From NCBI RefSeq assembly GCF_014323705.1, contig NZ_JABVEC010000005.1, forward strand, positions 186,001-250,000: a DNA stretch of 64,000 nucleotides, in the 5' to 3' direction. The first letter of the stretch is position 1, and each line of letters begins with the position of its first letter. Of the stretch, positions 51,115-58,077 are shown piece after piece. Both the position numbers and the translations under genes were made by a program. Below the pieces are notes generated by a model, which was not told the origin of the DNA, ran no database searches, and saw nothing but the letters and a program-made list of their open reading frames with translations. Source of the stretch: Actinomadura alba (GTDB lineage: Bacteria; Actinomycetota; Actinomycetes; Streptosporangiales; Streptosporangiaceae).

Positions 51115-51291
51115 TCAGATCGAGATCACGGGCGCGAGCTGCATGCCGGCTGCGACGTGAAGCACTTCGCCGGTGATGTTCCGAGCTTTGATACCGCAAC
51201 AGTCGAATCCGCTGGCCCTGGCCGCAGTGACCAGCTCGAAGGGGTCCGCATCGAGCATCGTCAGATGATGCAGAGAAAGCAGGCGCTTCAC
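51115..51291 (-). pseudogene. Chimeric relic: isomerase N-terminus joined to SDR C-terminus
   Basis: A 58-residue frame whose GTG overlaps the dioxygenase stop (GTGA). Residues 1-35 (VKRLLSLHHLTMLDADPFEL then VTAARASGFDCCGIK) match the start of a sugar-phosphate isomerase-type barrel. Residues 36-58 (NITGEVLHVAAGMQLAPV) match the end of an SDR. An in-frame deletion of roughly 500 codons has fused two adjacent genes. It may still be translated by coupling but cannot fold as either enzyme. Confidence 0.6.
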
Positions 51292-52163
51292 GACTGGTTG
51301 GTCTCGAGCCGTTCGAGCACGACGTCGACCCGGCACACCTCGAAGGGGACGGCGACTCCGCACTTCGCGGCCAGATCTTCGTCGTCGCAGACGGACTTGT
51401 GTACGACGAGCGAATCACGGACCGCGAAGACGGCGTCGGAGTCAAGGTAAGGGGAGTCGCCCATGAAGACGTGGGTCGTCAGCTGGCGATGTCCGGGCGC
51501 GCTGAGGATGAAGTGGATGTGAGCCGGCCGGAAGGGATGACGCTTCGTGGCTGCGAGCAGCCGGCCGACCGGCCCGTCGGTCGGGATCGGGTAGGGCGCC
51601 GGCGCAACCGTCCGAAACCAGAACCTGCCGTCCGGGTCGACCTGGAAGAACCCGCGCCCGTTGCCTTGTGGCTGGAGATCGGGCACCTGTACGTCGTAGA
51701 AGCCGTTCTCGTCGGACTGCCACACGTCGATCGTCCCATCGCTCAGGGGGATCCCGTCGGTTGAGGTCAGCCGGCCCTCGATGATCAGCGGGTCGCCGGC
51801 CATCACCTCGTCGATGGAGTCGCCCAGCTCCCGACGCGGGGAATCGGTCAGGTGGAACGGGCCCAACACCGTCGCCTCGGTGGCGTGCGAGTCCTGCAGG
51901 TCCTCGTTGAGGATCTCGGTCAGCATCGACACACCCAGGACATCGGACAGGAGGATGACCTCCTGCCGGACTTCGGTGCAGGCCTGACCGACCTGCGTCA
52001 GGAAGTCGATGGCCGCTTGCCACTCCTGGCCCGTGACGGCATTTTCGACGAAATAGGCGTGCAGATGCTCGACCAGCCCGCGCAGCAGGGTCCTGAGCCG
52101 GTCGTCAGGTGTGGAGCCGAAGCTGCTGAGGACATCAGCGGTGAGCCGCTCGGTGTTCTTCAT
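51288..52163 (-). CDS. Hydroxyquinol 1,2-dioxygenase (intradiol)
   Basis: A 291-residue Fe(III) intradiol dioxygenase. It has an N-terminal helical dimerisation domain (1-95), then ATVLGPFH. The iron ligands are Y156 (GFYDVQ), Y191 (APYPIP), H215 and H217 (RPAHIHF), with spacing close to the hydroxyquinol enzyme of Nocardioides. It opens benzene-1,2,4-triol between C1 and C2 to maleylacetate, which the divergent-strand maleylacetate reductase would use. Catechol as substrate is possible but less likely given that reductase. It lies one base from the upstream NTF2-like gene. Confidence 0.85.
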   Translation of the reverse strand: MKNTERLTADVLSSFGSTPDDRLRTLLRGLVEHLHAYFVENAVTGQEWQAAIDFLTQVGQACTEVRQEVILLSDVLGVSMLTEILNEDLQDSHATEATVLGPFHLTDSPRRELGDSIDEVMAGDPLIIEGRLTSTDGIPLSDGTIDVWQSDENGFYDVQVPDLQPQGNGRGFFQVDPDGRFWFRTVAPAPYPIPTDGPVGRLLAATKRHPFRPAHIHFILSAPGHRQLTTHVFMGDSPYLDSDAVFAVRDSLVVHKSVCDDEDLAAKCGVAVPFEVCRVDVVLERLETNQS

Positions 52164-52164
52164 G

Positions 52165-52824
52165 TCAGCGACCGGTGTTTCTGATCAACCTGCCCGGGGT
52201 GGATGCTCCGTCCAGCCACGCGGTCCCTTCGGAGTAGAGCTGCTCGATCGCCGGTCCTCGGAGGCCGGGCAGATCGGACATCACGTCGTACCCCAGGTGC
52301 TTCTGGATGTAGGCCAGATGCCGATAGCCGGACGGGTAGGAGGTGAGTACGTTGGGGTCCAGGATGAGTGTCGACGTGGGGTCGACGAGATCGAGACGGT
52401 CGCGCTCGTACACGGGCTGGCGTCGGACGATGCCCCAAGTGCCGTCGCGGTGCTCGAGGAAATCGTAGAAGCGGCCGCTGCAGGTGACGTCGACCTCCAC
52501 CCCATGCACCTTCGCGCGCTGTTCGATCTTCATTTTGGTCTGGGCCACCGCCCGGGTGCTTTCGATGGTGCAGGTGAAGCCACCCAGGAAGTGAGAGATC
52601 TGTATGCCGCGTTCGAACCCCTCGCGGCTGACGTCGATGAACTCACGGTAGGGGCCTTGGAACCAGGTCGCAGTCATCCATCCGTCGGTGTGCCAGACGC
52701 CCGCGAAGGCGTCCCAGTCGCCCGCGTCGCGGAAGATCGCCCAGTCCTCGACGACCTTGCGAACCTGGTGCGCCTCGCGGTCATCGGCATGCGTCGGCCG
52801 GCCTGTTGAGAGTTCCGAAGTCAC
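52165..52824 (-). CDS. NTF2/SnoaL-like protein in operon with hydroxyquinol dioxygenase
   Basis: A 219-residue protein with an NTF2-like cone fold. It has VEDWAIFRDAGDWDAFAGVW near the N-terminus, a central beta sheet with VTCSGRFYDFLEHRDGTWGI, and a C-terminal helical extension of about 60 residues. Such folds serve as dehydratases, cyclases, decarboxylases or small dioxygenase subunits in aromatic catabolism. Only one base separates it from the dioxygenase gene, so joint function is likely. Enzymatic role unknown. Confidence 0.7.
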   Translation of the reverse strand: MTSELSTGRPTHADDREAHQVRKVVEDWAIFRDAGDWDAFAGVWHTDGWMTATWFQGPYREFIDVSREGFERGIQISHFLGGFTCTIESTRAVAQTKMKIEQRAKVHGVEVDVTCSGRFYDFLEHRDGTWGIVRRQPVYERDRLDLVDPTSTLILDPNVLTSYPSGYRHLAYIQKHLGYDVMSDLPGLRGPAIEQLYSEGTAWLDGASTPGRLIRNTGR

Positions 52825-52903
52825 GCGTTCACGGTCACAGGAGTGGACGCCAGGGGTCCAGCTTGAGTATTCACCCAGTGAAATGTGCTGCTCAGCGGAC
52901 AGC

Positions 52904-53674
52904 TCAGTGTTTCAGGTTCGACCAGCGAGCAAGCTCTCGCGAGAGTCCCAGGGCGGCGGTTCTGACGGCAGGTGCGAGCCGGGTGACGTCGGTGGAGGCG
53001 TGGACGACCAGCCCGAGGGCGGCTGCGAATCGACCGTCCGGGCCGAAGACAGGCGAGGCGACGGACGAGGCTCCCTTGGTCATCTCTTCGTAGGCGAAGC
53101 CGAGCTCGGTCGACCTGACCTGCTCCACGGCCTGTTTGAGTTGGCCGGGCGTGATGATGGTCCTCGGCGCCAGCTTGGGAAGGCCTTCCGCCACCGTGAG
53201 CGCCATCAGTTCCGGCTCCGAGAATGCCAGCGTGACTTTCCCGACCGCTGTCGCGTGCAGCGGAAGACGACCGCCGACGCGGGTGGCGGAGGGGATGGCG
53301 CTCCGTCCCGACACCATCTCGACGATCAGGACCTCGTTACCGTCCCTCACCCCGATCTGCACGTTCTCTTTCGTGGCGTCGTACAAGTCCTGCATATAAG
53401 GGCGGCTGAGCTCGCGGAGGTATCGCTGGCGAGGCGCCAAGGACCCGATCTCCCACAGGCGCAGGCCTACGCGGTAGCGCCGATCGGGGAGTCGCTCCAG
53501 TGCTCCCCACGTCGCCAGCTCGCGCGCGAGGCGATAGGTCGTCGCCACCGGTATGGCCGATCGTTGAGCCATCTCCACCAACGTCAGTTCTTCGTTACGG
53601 ACGGTGAAGACCTCGAGGAGTGTGAGCAGCCGCGAAGCTGTGCTCCGGCCGGGCTCGGCGGCGTTGCCTGCCAT
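52904..53674 (-). CDS. IclR-family transcriptional regulator
   Basis: A 256-residue regulator similar to the one at 44.5 kb but more diverged in the effector domain. The HTH reads LTLVEMAQRSAIPVATTYRL and the effector part includes KENVQIGVRDGNEVLIVEMV. ATG 53674 (AAGGA upstream) is chosen over GTG 53680. It lies between the dioxygenase operon and the importer genes and probably regulates both through the CACTGAG-type boxes. Confidence 0.85.
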   Translation of the reverse strand: MAGNAAEPGRSTASRLLTLLEVFTVRNEELTLVEMAQRSAIPVATTYRLARELATWGALERLPDRRYRVGLRLWEIGSLAPRQRYLRELSRPYMQDLYDATKENVQIGVRDGNEVLIVEMVSGRSAIPSATRVGGRLPLHATAVGKVTLAFSEPELMALTVAEGLPKLAPRTIITPGQLKQAVEQVRSTELGFAYEEMTKGASSVASPVFGPDGRFAAALGLVVHASTDVTRLAPAVRTAALGLSRELARWSNLKH

Positions 53675-53720
53675 CCTCACATCCTTGGTCGGATCCCCCC
53701 GGGTGGTTGCGCTGAACTTA

Positions 53721-53773
53721 CCACTGAGCGGGATTTGCTGGTGGCCAGTGGCTGCGCCGGACTTAACACTGAG
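53721..53773. promoter_or_regulatory. IclR-like operator cluster before the importer binding-protein gene
   Basis: CCACTGAGCGG (53721-53731), CAGTGGCTGCG (53746-53756) and AACACTGAG (53765-53773) occur within 53 bases between divergent genes. The same 11-mer CAGTGGCTGCG and a CCACT-C-AGTGG palindrome occur at 48.3 kb. Confidence 0.5.
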
Positions 53774-53826
53774 GTAACTGCACCGACATCTGCTCGAGTG
53801 CCTTCGACTGCAACAAGGAGTACAAG

Positions 53827-54831
53827 GTGAGGCGTTCGGTCCTTCTACTGGTGATGTTGTTGGCGTGCGTCGGCTGCGGCGGCGGTATCCAGGCCGGAGG
53901 TGATGAAGGCGGAGGGACGGTCGACGTCGCGCATGTCGCCTCCCCCTTGTTCACGCCTTTGTACGTCGCCGAGGCCAAAGGCTACTTCGAGGCCGAAGGC
54001 ATCAAGGTGAAGCTCCATCCGGTGGGGTCCGGTCAGGACGCGGTTCCCCTGGCGTCCAGCGGAAAGATCGACGTCATCGTCGCGGGCTTCGCGGCCGGGT
54101 TCTTCAGCGCTCTCGACTCCGGTCTCGACCTGCGGGTCGTCGGCAGCATGTCGGTCAGCGACGGCAATTCTGAGGACCCTCCGTCGGCACTCGAGGTCGC
54201 CTCGAAGCTAGTTGACCGTGGCGACGTCCGTACGCCGGCCGACCTCAAGGGTCGCCGGATCGCCGTGGCCGGGGGACCGGGCGGCTCGGGCGCCTATCTG
54301 CTGGACCTAGTGCTGCGCGAGGCGGGGATCTCGATCAAGGACGTGACCCTCACCAACATCACCAACGCCGACATGCCGGCTGCCTTGTCGAGCGGGTCTG
54401 TCGACGCGGCGCTGACGTCAGCGCCGTTCACGGAGGCCATCGAGAAGGCGGGAACGGGGAAGGCGCTGGCCGTCCCGCCGGCAGGCAGTTCGAGCACCGG
54501 GGTCATCTACTCCGAGAAGTTCGCGAAGACCGGTCAGGCGCAGGCGTTCTTCAACGCTCTGGCCCGTGCGGCCAAAGAGCTCCAGGGCGACGCGCGGAGT
54601 GCGCCGGAGAACATCGACCCGGTGGCGAAGGTGATGAAGGTCGAGTCCTCGGTCATCATGAACCTTCCAACGTTCACCTGGCGTCCCGATCTGGCTCCCT
54701 TGCCCGATCAGCTGGAAGCAATGCAGCGCACGTGGCTTGATGCGAAGCAGTTGACCTACGGAGATCCCATTCCCACGTCCGAGTTCACCGACACGAAGTT
54801 CTCCGAGAACGCAAAGAAGGCGTCCAACTGA
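53827..54831 (+). CDS. ABC importer substrate-binding lipoprotein (SsuA/NMT1-like)
   Basis: A 334-residue lipoprotein. The lipobox LLAC (C14) and a nearby second Cys are followed by VAHVASPLFTPLYVAEAKGY and a two-lobe NMT1/SsuA fold. Ligands of this class are sulfonates, nitrate, pyrimidines or aromatic acids. AAGGAG lies seven bases before GTG 53827. Its ATPase and permease are on the opposite strand 0.5 kb away, an unusual split probably caused by rearrangement. An aromatic or phenolic ligand is inferred from the island. Confidence 0.8.
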   Translation: MRRSVLLLVMLLACVGCGGGIQAGGDEGGGTVDVAHVASPLFTPLYVAEAKGYFEAEGIKVKLHPVGSGQDAVPLASSGKIDVIVAGFAAGFFSALDSGLDLRVVGSMSVSDGNSEDPPSALEVASKLVDRGDVRTPADLKGRRIAVAGGPGGSGAYLLDLVLREAGISIKDVTLTNITNADMPAALSSGSVDAALTSAPFTEAIEKAGTGKALAVPPAGSSSTGVIYSEKFAKTGQAQAFFNALARAAKELQGDARSAPENIDPVAKVMKVESSVIMNLPTFTWRPDLAPLPDQLEAMQRTWLDAKQLTYGDPIPTSEFTDTKFSENAKKASN

Positions 54832-54848
54832 AGGGTCGCAGCCTAGTC

Positions 54849-54883
54849 GCAGGGGCCGAAGGCGTATCGCCTTCGGCCCCTGC
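54849..54883 (+). terminator. Terminator after the binding-protein gene
   Basis: GCAGGGGCCGAAGGCG (54849-54864), loop TAT, then its perfect complement (54868-54883). It lies 18 bases past the stop codon. Confidence 0.75.
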
Positions 54884-55047
54884 TGGTATCAGCCCCAGCC
54901 TCCACTGAAGGAGAAGAACTGGCCGATGAGGTGCCGAACGCGCCCCCCTTGAATCGAGTCGAGCATCTGGTCGATTAGAAACAGGTCGGTCAATGGTGGT
55001 GTGCGTGTTGCCGAATCGCGCCACCTGATTAATGAGTAACGTCTGGA

Positions 55048-55212
55048 GTGTTGAGGCCCGTGTTCGAGCCGGACATCGTTCATCACATCGATCTGGCCCA
55101 AGTGAGGTTCGCCTACCGACAGGTGGGCACTGGTCCAGGACTTGTCCTGCTTCTTCATGGCCGGCCACAGACCGGCCTCTGCTGGCGATACGTCGTCCCG
55201 AATGCCGGGGGA
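55048..55212 (+). pseudogene. N-terminal stub of an alpha/beta-hydrolase (epoxide-hydrolase type)
   Basis: From GTG 55048 about 52 residues match the start of epoxide hydrolase/haloalkane dehalogenase-like proteins: EPDIVHHIDLAQVRFAYRQV, then GPGLVLLLHGRPQTGLCWRY. Homology stops near 55212, just before a large hairpin. The nucleophile and all later motifs are missing. Confidence 0.6.
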
Positions 55213-55222
55213 TCGGCAGAAA

Positions 55223-55265
55223 CCCCGGGTGTGTGGAAGACAAGACGTCTTCCACACACCCGGGG
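55223..55265. terminator. 19-bp perfect hairpin
   Basis: CCCCGGGTGTGTGGAAGAC (55223-55241), 5-base loop AAGAC, perfect complement (55247-55265), then TCTTCGCTG. It lies 48 bases beyond the stop of the minus-strand permease and could end transcription from either side. It may instead have been the 3' end of the deleted hydrolase gene. Confidence 0.65.
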
Positions 55266-55312
55266 TCTTCGCTGTGCGGCAGTCGGAGGGATACTGATCA
55301 GGCTCTCGGCCC

Positions 55313-56212
55313 TCAGGCCGCTGGCCTGGGTCGCCGCCGGAGGGTGAACCGTCGTCCTGACACGGACCGCCAGGGAATGAGGATCCGTTCGAGGCCGAGC
55401 ACGAGTGCCGTGAGGATCGCTCCGAGCAACGCGACGGAGGCCATTCCCACATACATAGGACCAGGCTGGAAGATCTGCCAGGAGTTCCAGATCAAGAACC
55501 CGACTCCGTTGTCAGCGGCAACGAACTCGACGGAAGTGATGATCGTGACCGCCATGCCGGCGGACACGCGCAGCCCCGTGAACACCGACGGTAGTACGGC
55601 GGGCAGGACCACGTAGCGGAAGAGACGCCAGCCGGTCGCACCGTAGGCCGTTGCCGCCTCCAGGACGCGGGGATCGATCTGGCGTATCCCGGCCAGCGTG
55701 TTGATCTGGAGAATGAAGAAGACTCCGATCATGACGAGGAGCACCCTGGGTGTTTCCGTGAAGCCGAAGATCAGCAGCAGAATCGGCAGGATGGAGATCT
55801 TCGGAAGCGCGTACAGAGCCGAGAACAACGGATCGAACGCCGCTTGGAGGGGCTTCCACACGCCCATGACGAGTCCCATGGCGATTCCCACGATGGCACC
55901 CGCCACATAACCCACCATCAGCCGAGCCACAGTGATGCCGACCGCCTCGGGAAGCTGGCCGGATGCGGTCATGTCCACGGCGTACCGGGCGATGTCGCTG
56001 GGAGGCGGGAAGATCCTGGTGTCGGTGATGCCCAAGCTGCCAAGCGCCTGCCACACCAGCAGCAGGACGGTGGGGGTGGCCAGGGCGAGCAGGGCGTACC
56101 GGCGGGTCAGCCTGCGGGTCCGTTTGCGCTCCGACTCCAGGGCCGCCGCCATCGGATCAGGCGTCGAATCGCTTCGGGCAGAAACCGGCGCGGGTTTCGA
56201 CATGGTCGTCAT
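55313..56212 (-). CDS. ABC importer permease (SsuC/TauC family)
   Basis: A 299-residue permease with about six membrane segments. The EAA loop appears as LEAATAYGATGWRLFRYVVL, which contacts the ATPase. GIRQIDPR precedes it as in SsuC/TauC. It pairs with the ATPase gene, whose stop overlaps its start by four bases. Confidence 0.85.
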   Translation of the reverse strand: MTTMSKPAPVSARSDSTPDPMAAALESERKRTRRLTRRYALLALATPTVLLLVWQALGSLGITDTRIFPPPSDIARYAVDMTASGQLPEAVGITVARLMVGYVAGAIVGIAMGLVMGVWKPLQAAFDPLFSALYALPKISILPILLLIFGFTETPRVLLVMIGVFFILQINTLAGIRQIDPRVLEAATAYGATGWRLFRYVVLPAVLPSVFTGLRVSAGMAVTIITSVEFVAADNGVGFLIWNSWQIFQPGPMYVGMASVALLGAILTALVLGLERILIPWRSVSGRRFTLRRRPRPAA

Positions 56213-57054
56213 GAGAAGACCACCGACTTCTGGACCTCGTCACGCAAGGATTCCCAGATGTTGTGTTTCATGTCTGCGAACTCCGGAGTGCTTTCGATGT
56301 CGATGTTTCGCGGGTGATCGAAAGGCACCTTGATGTCTTCCTTGATCTGGCCCGGGCGCGCGGACATGAGAATGATCCGGTCCCCGAGGAGTAGCGCCTC
56401 CTCGATCGCGTGGGTCACTAGCACCACGGTCTTTCGTTCCCGCTCCCAGAGCTCGATCAGCTGCTCCTGCATCAGGCGGCGCGTCTGGGCATCCAAGGCG
56501 CCGAGCGGTTCGTCCATCAGGAGACAGGGCGATCCGGTGGCGAACGCGCGCGCGATCGCGGTCCGCTGCTTCATTCCGCCCGAAAGCTGATGGGGGTAGC
56601 TGTTCGCGAACTCACTGAGGCCCACATACTCGAGCCACGTGCGAGCCGTGGCGTTGCGTTCCTCGCGCGAGAACCCAGCCATGCGCAGTCCGAACGCGAC
56701 GTTCTCCAGCACCGTGAACCAAGGGAAGACCCCGTGCTCCTGGAACACGAACGCGGAGACGGGGACTGCCGACTTGCGTTCAGGAGCCGTCACCTGCCCA
56801 ATCGTCGCCTGTTCGAGCCCGCCGAGGATGCGCAGGAGCGTGGACTTACCGCACCCTGACGGCCCGACGATGCAGGTGAACGAGCCCGCCTCGACGTCGA
56901 GAGACACACCGTCCAGCGCGGTGACTGATCGGTCCGGGGCATAGAAGACCTTCGACACATCGCGCGCGGAGTAGGCGATGTCCGGGCCATCCGCACCAAC
57001 GCCGGCAGACGTTGTTTCGTCGGCGCGCGGCTTCCTCGCGTCCAAGCTGTACAT
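56209..57054 (-). CDS. ABC importer ATP-binding protein (SsuB/TauB family)
   Basis: A 281-residue ATPase. Walker A is GPSGCGKST at 64-72, the signature LSGGMKQRTAIARA, and Walker B CLLMDEPLGALD. ATG 57054 is chosen for GAGAGGTGG upstream over an in-frame start at 57111. Head of the two-gene unit ATPase-permease that matches the binding protein at 53.8 kb. Confidence 0.85.
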   Translation of the reverse strand: MYSLDARKPRADETTSAGVGADGPDIAYSARDVSKVFYAPDRSVTALDGVSLDVEAGSFTCIVGPSGCGKSTLLRILGGLEQATIGQVTAPERKSAVPVSAFVFQEHGVFPWFTVLENVAFGLRMAGFSREERNATARTWLEYVGLSEFANSYPHQLSGGMKQRTAIARAFATGSPCLLMDEPLGALDAQTRRLMQEQLIELWERERKTVVLVTHAIEEALLLGDRIILMSARPGQIKEDIKVPFDHPRNIDIESTPEFADMKHNIWESLRDEVQKSVVFS

Positions 57055-57474
57055 GACGATTCCACCTCTCGCCGGTGAGCGATCCTCACACGGCGCTAAG
57101 GTGTCACGCACGTTACAGGCTGACTACCTGGGCTTGCCGCTCAGCGAAACCCGGCGAGTGGCATCCGGCAACGTGTTTGGACGACCGCGCGATTCATACG
57201 CCTGGCGGCACGTGTCATGACACGGTTTCAGGCGCATGGCTGCTGAGCAAATCCTCGACTACGGTGCGTCATCCCTGTGTCTCACGGTAGCCACGTTAGT
57301 GTCGGTTCCACGACCACGGTTTGTACTTTGGGTCGTACACAGGGACGGGTCTGCGGCGCGGATGGGCCGCCAGATCCGCGGCAGGCCGCTTTGGCCGTCC
57401 CGCCACACGGCGCGACATCCGCATACCCGCCATTGGTCGCGGCCATCCGTGGTGTGGCCGCTCTCGCGCTGCCG
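57055..57474. other. Intergenic region with a 14-bp palindrome
   Basis: About 420 bases between the importer ATPase and the MarR gene. CGTGTCATGACACG at 57211-57224 is a perfect palindrome and a candidate operator for the importer promoter. No gene was recognised. Confidence 0.4.
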
Positions 57475-57942
57475 TCAGGTGCCGGCGCCCAGGAGTTTGC
57501 CGAGGAGTGCGGTGAGTTGGTCGCGCTCCTGGAGGCTGAGGGACTGGAAGGTGTCGTCGAGGAATGCCGGGATTGACTCCTCTGCCTCGGCGAGTCGTTG
57601 CCGGCCGGAGTCGGTGATGGTCACCGCGTAGGAGCGCCGGTCGCGGGGGTTGCGCTCGCGCCGGGCAAGGCCCGCGCGTTCGAGGTCATCACAGACGCTG
57701 ACCATGACACTGCGGTCGATGCGCAGTTCCTCGCTGAGTGTCTGTTGGGAGCAGGGGCCGACGGCGGCGAGCATCTTCAGCACCAGGTGCTGGCCGACGC
57801 CGAGCCCTTGTGCGCCTGCGTGGGCGTCGGCCGCCCGCGCCACCGAGGCCGAGGCCCGGCACAGGGCGATGTCCAGCCGTTCGGCCGCCAGTTGCGGGAA
57901 GTAGGTCGGCCTGATGGGCCGCCGGTCGGTCGTCGTCGGCAT
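57475..57942 (-). CDS. MarR-family transcriptional regulator
   Basis: A 155-residue winged-helix repressor. The HTH has PCSQQTLSEELRIDRSVMVS and the wing ARRERNPRDRRSYAVTITDSG with the conserved DxRxxxLxLT-like pattern. It is divergent from the MFS exporter and probably represses it. Operator half-sites lie in the shared gap. Confidence 0.85.
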   Translation of the reverse strand: MPTTTDRRPIRPTYFPQLAAERLDIALCRASASVARAADAHAGAQGLGVGQHLVLKMLAAVGPCSQQTLSEELRIDRSVMVSVCDDLERAGLARRERNPRDRRSYAVTITDSGRQRLAEAEESIPAFLDDTFQSLSLQERDQLTALLGKLLGAGT

Positions 57943-58000
57943 CGGATCCCCTCGGTATGCGGTGCGACCAGCCTACCAAATCCGTCTTCATGTCGATCGT

Positions 58001-58057
58001 TTGACAACAGATGATTGTCGGCCATACGGTCCGAATCATCTGATCACAGATCGTCTG
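58001..58057. promoter_or_regulatory. MFS promoter with MarR operator-like inverted repeats
   Basis: TTGACA (58001-58006), 18 bases, TACGGT (58025-58030). CAGATGAT (58008-58015) and ATCATCTG (58035-58042) form an 8-bp inverted repeat around the -10. CAGA-TCG-TCTG at 58047-58057 is a further site. Confidence 0.6.
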
Positions 58058-58077
58058 CACATAGATGGAGGATGGTC

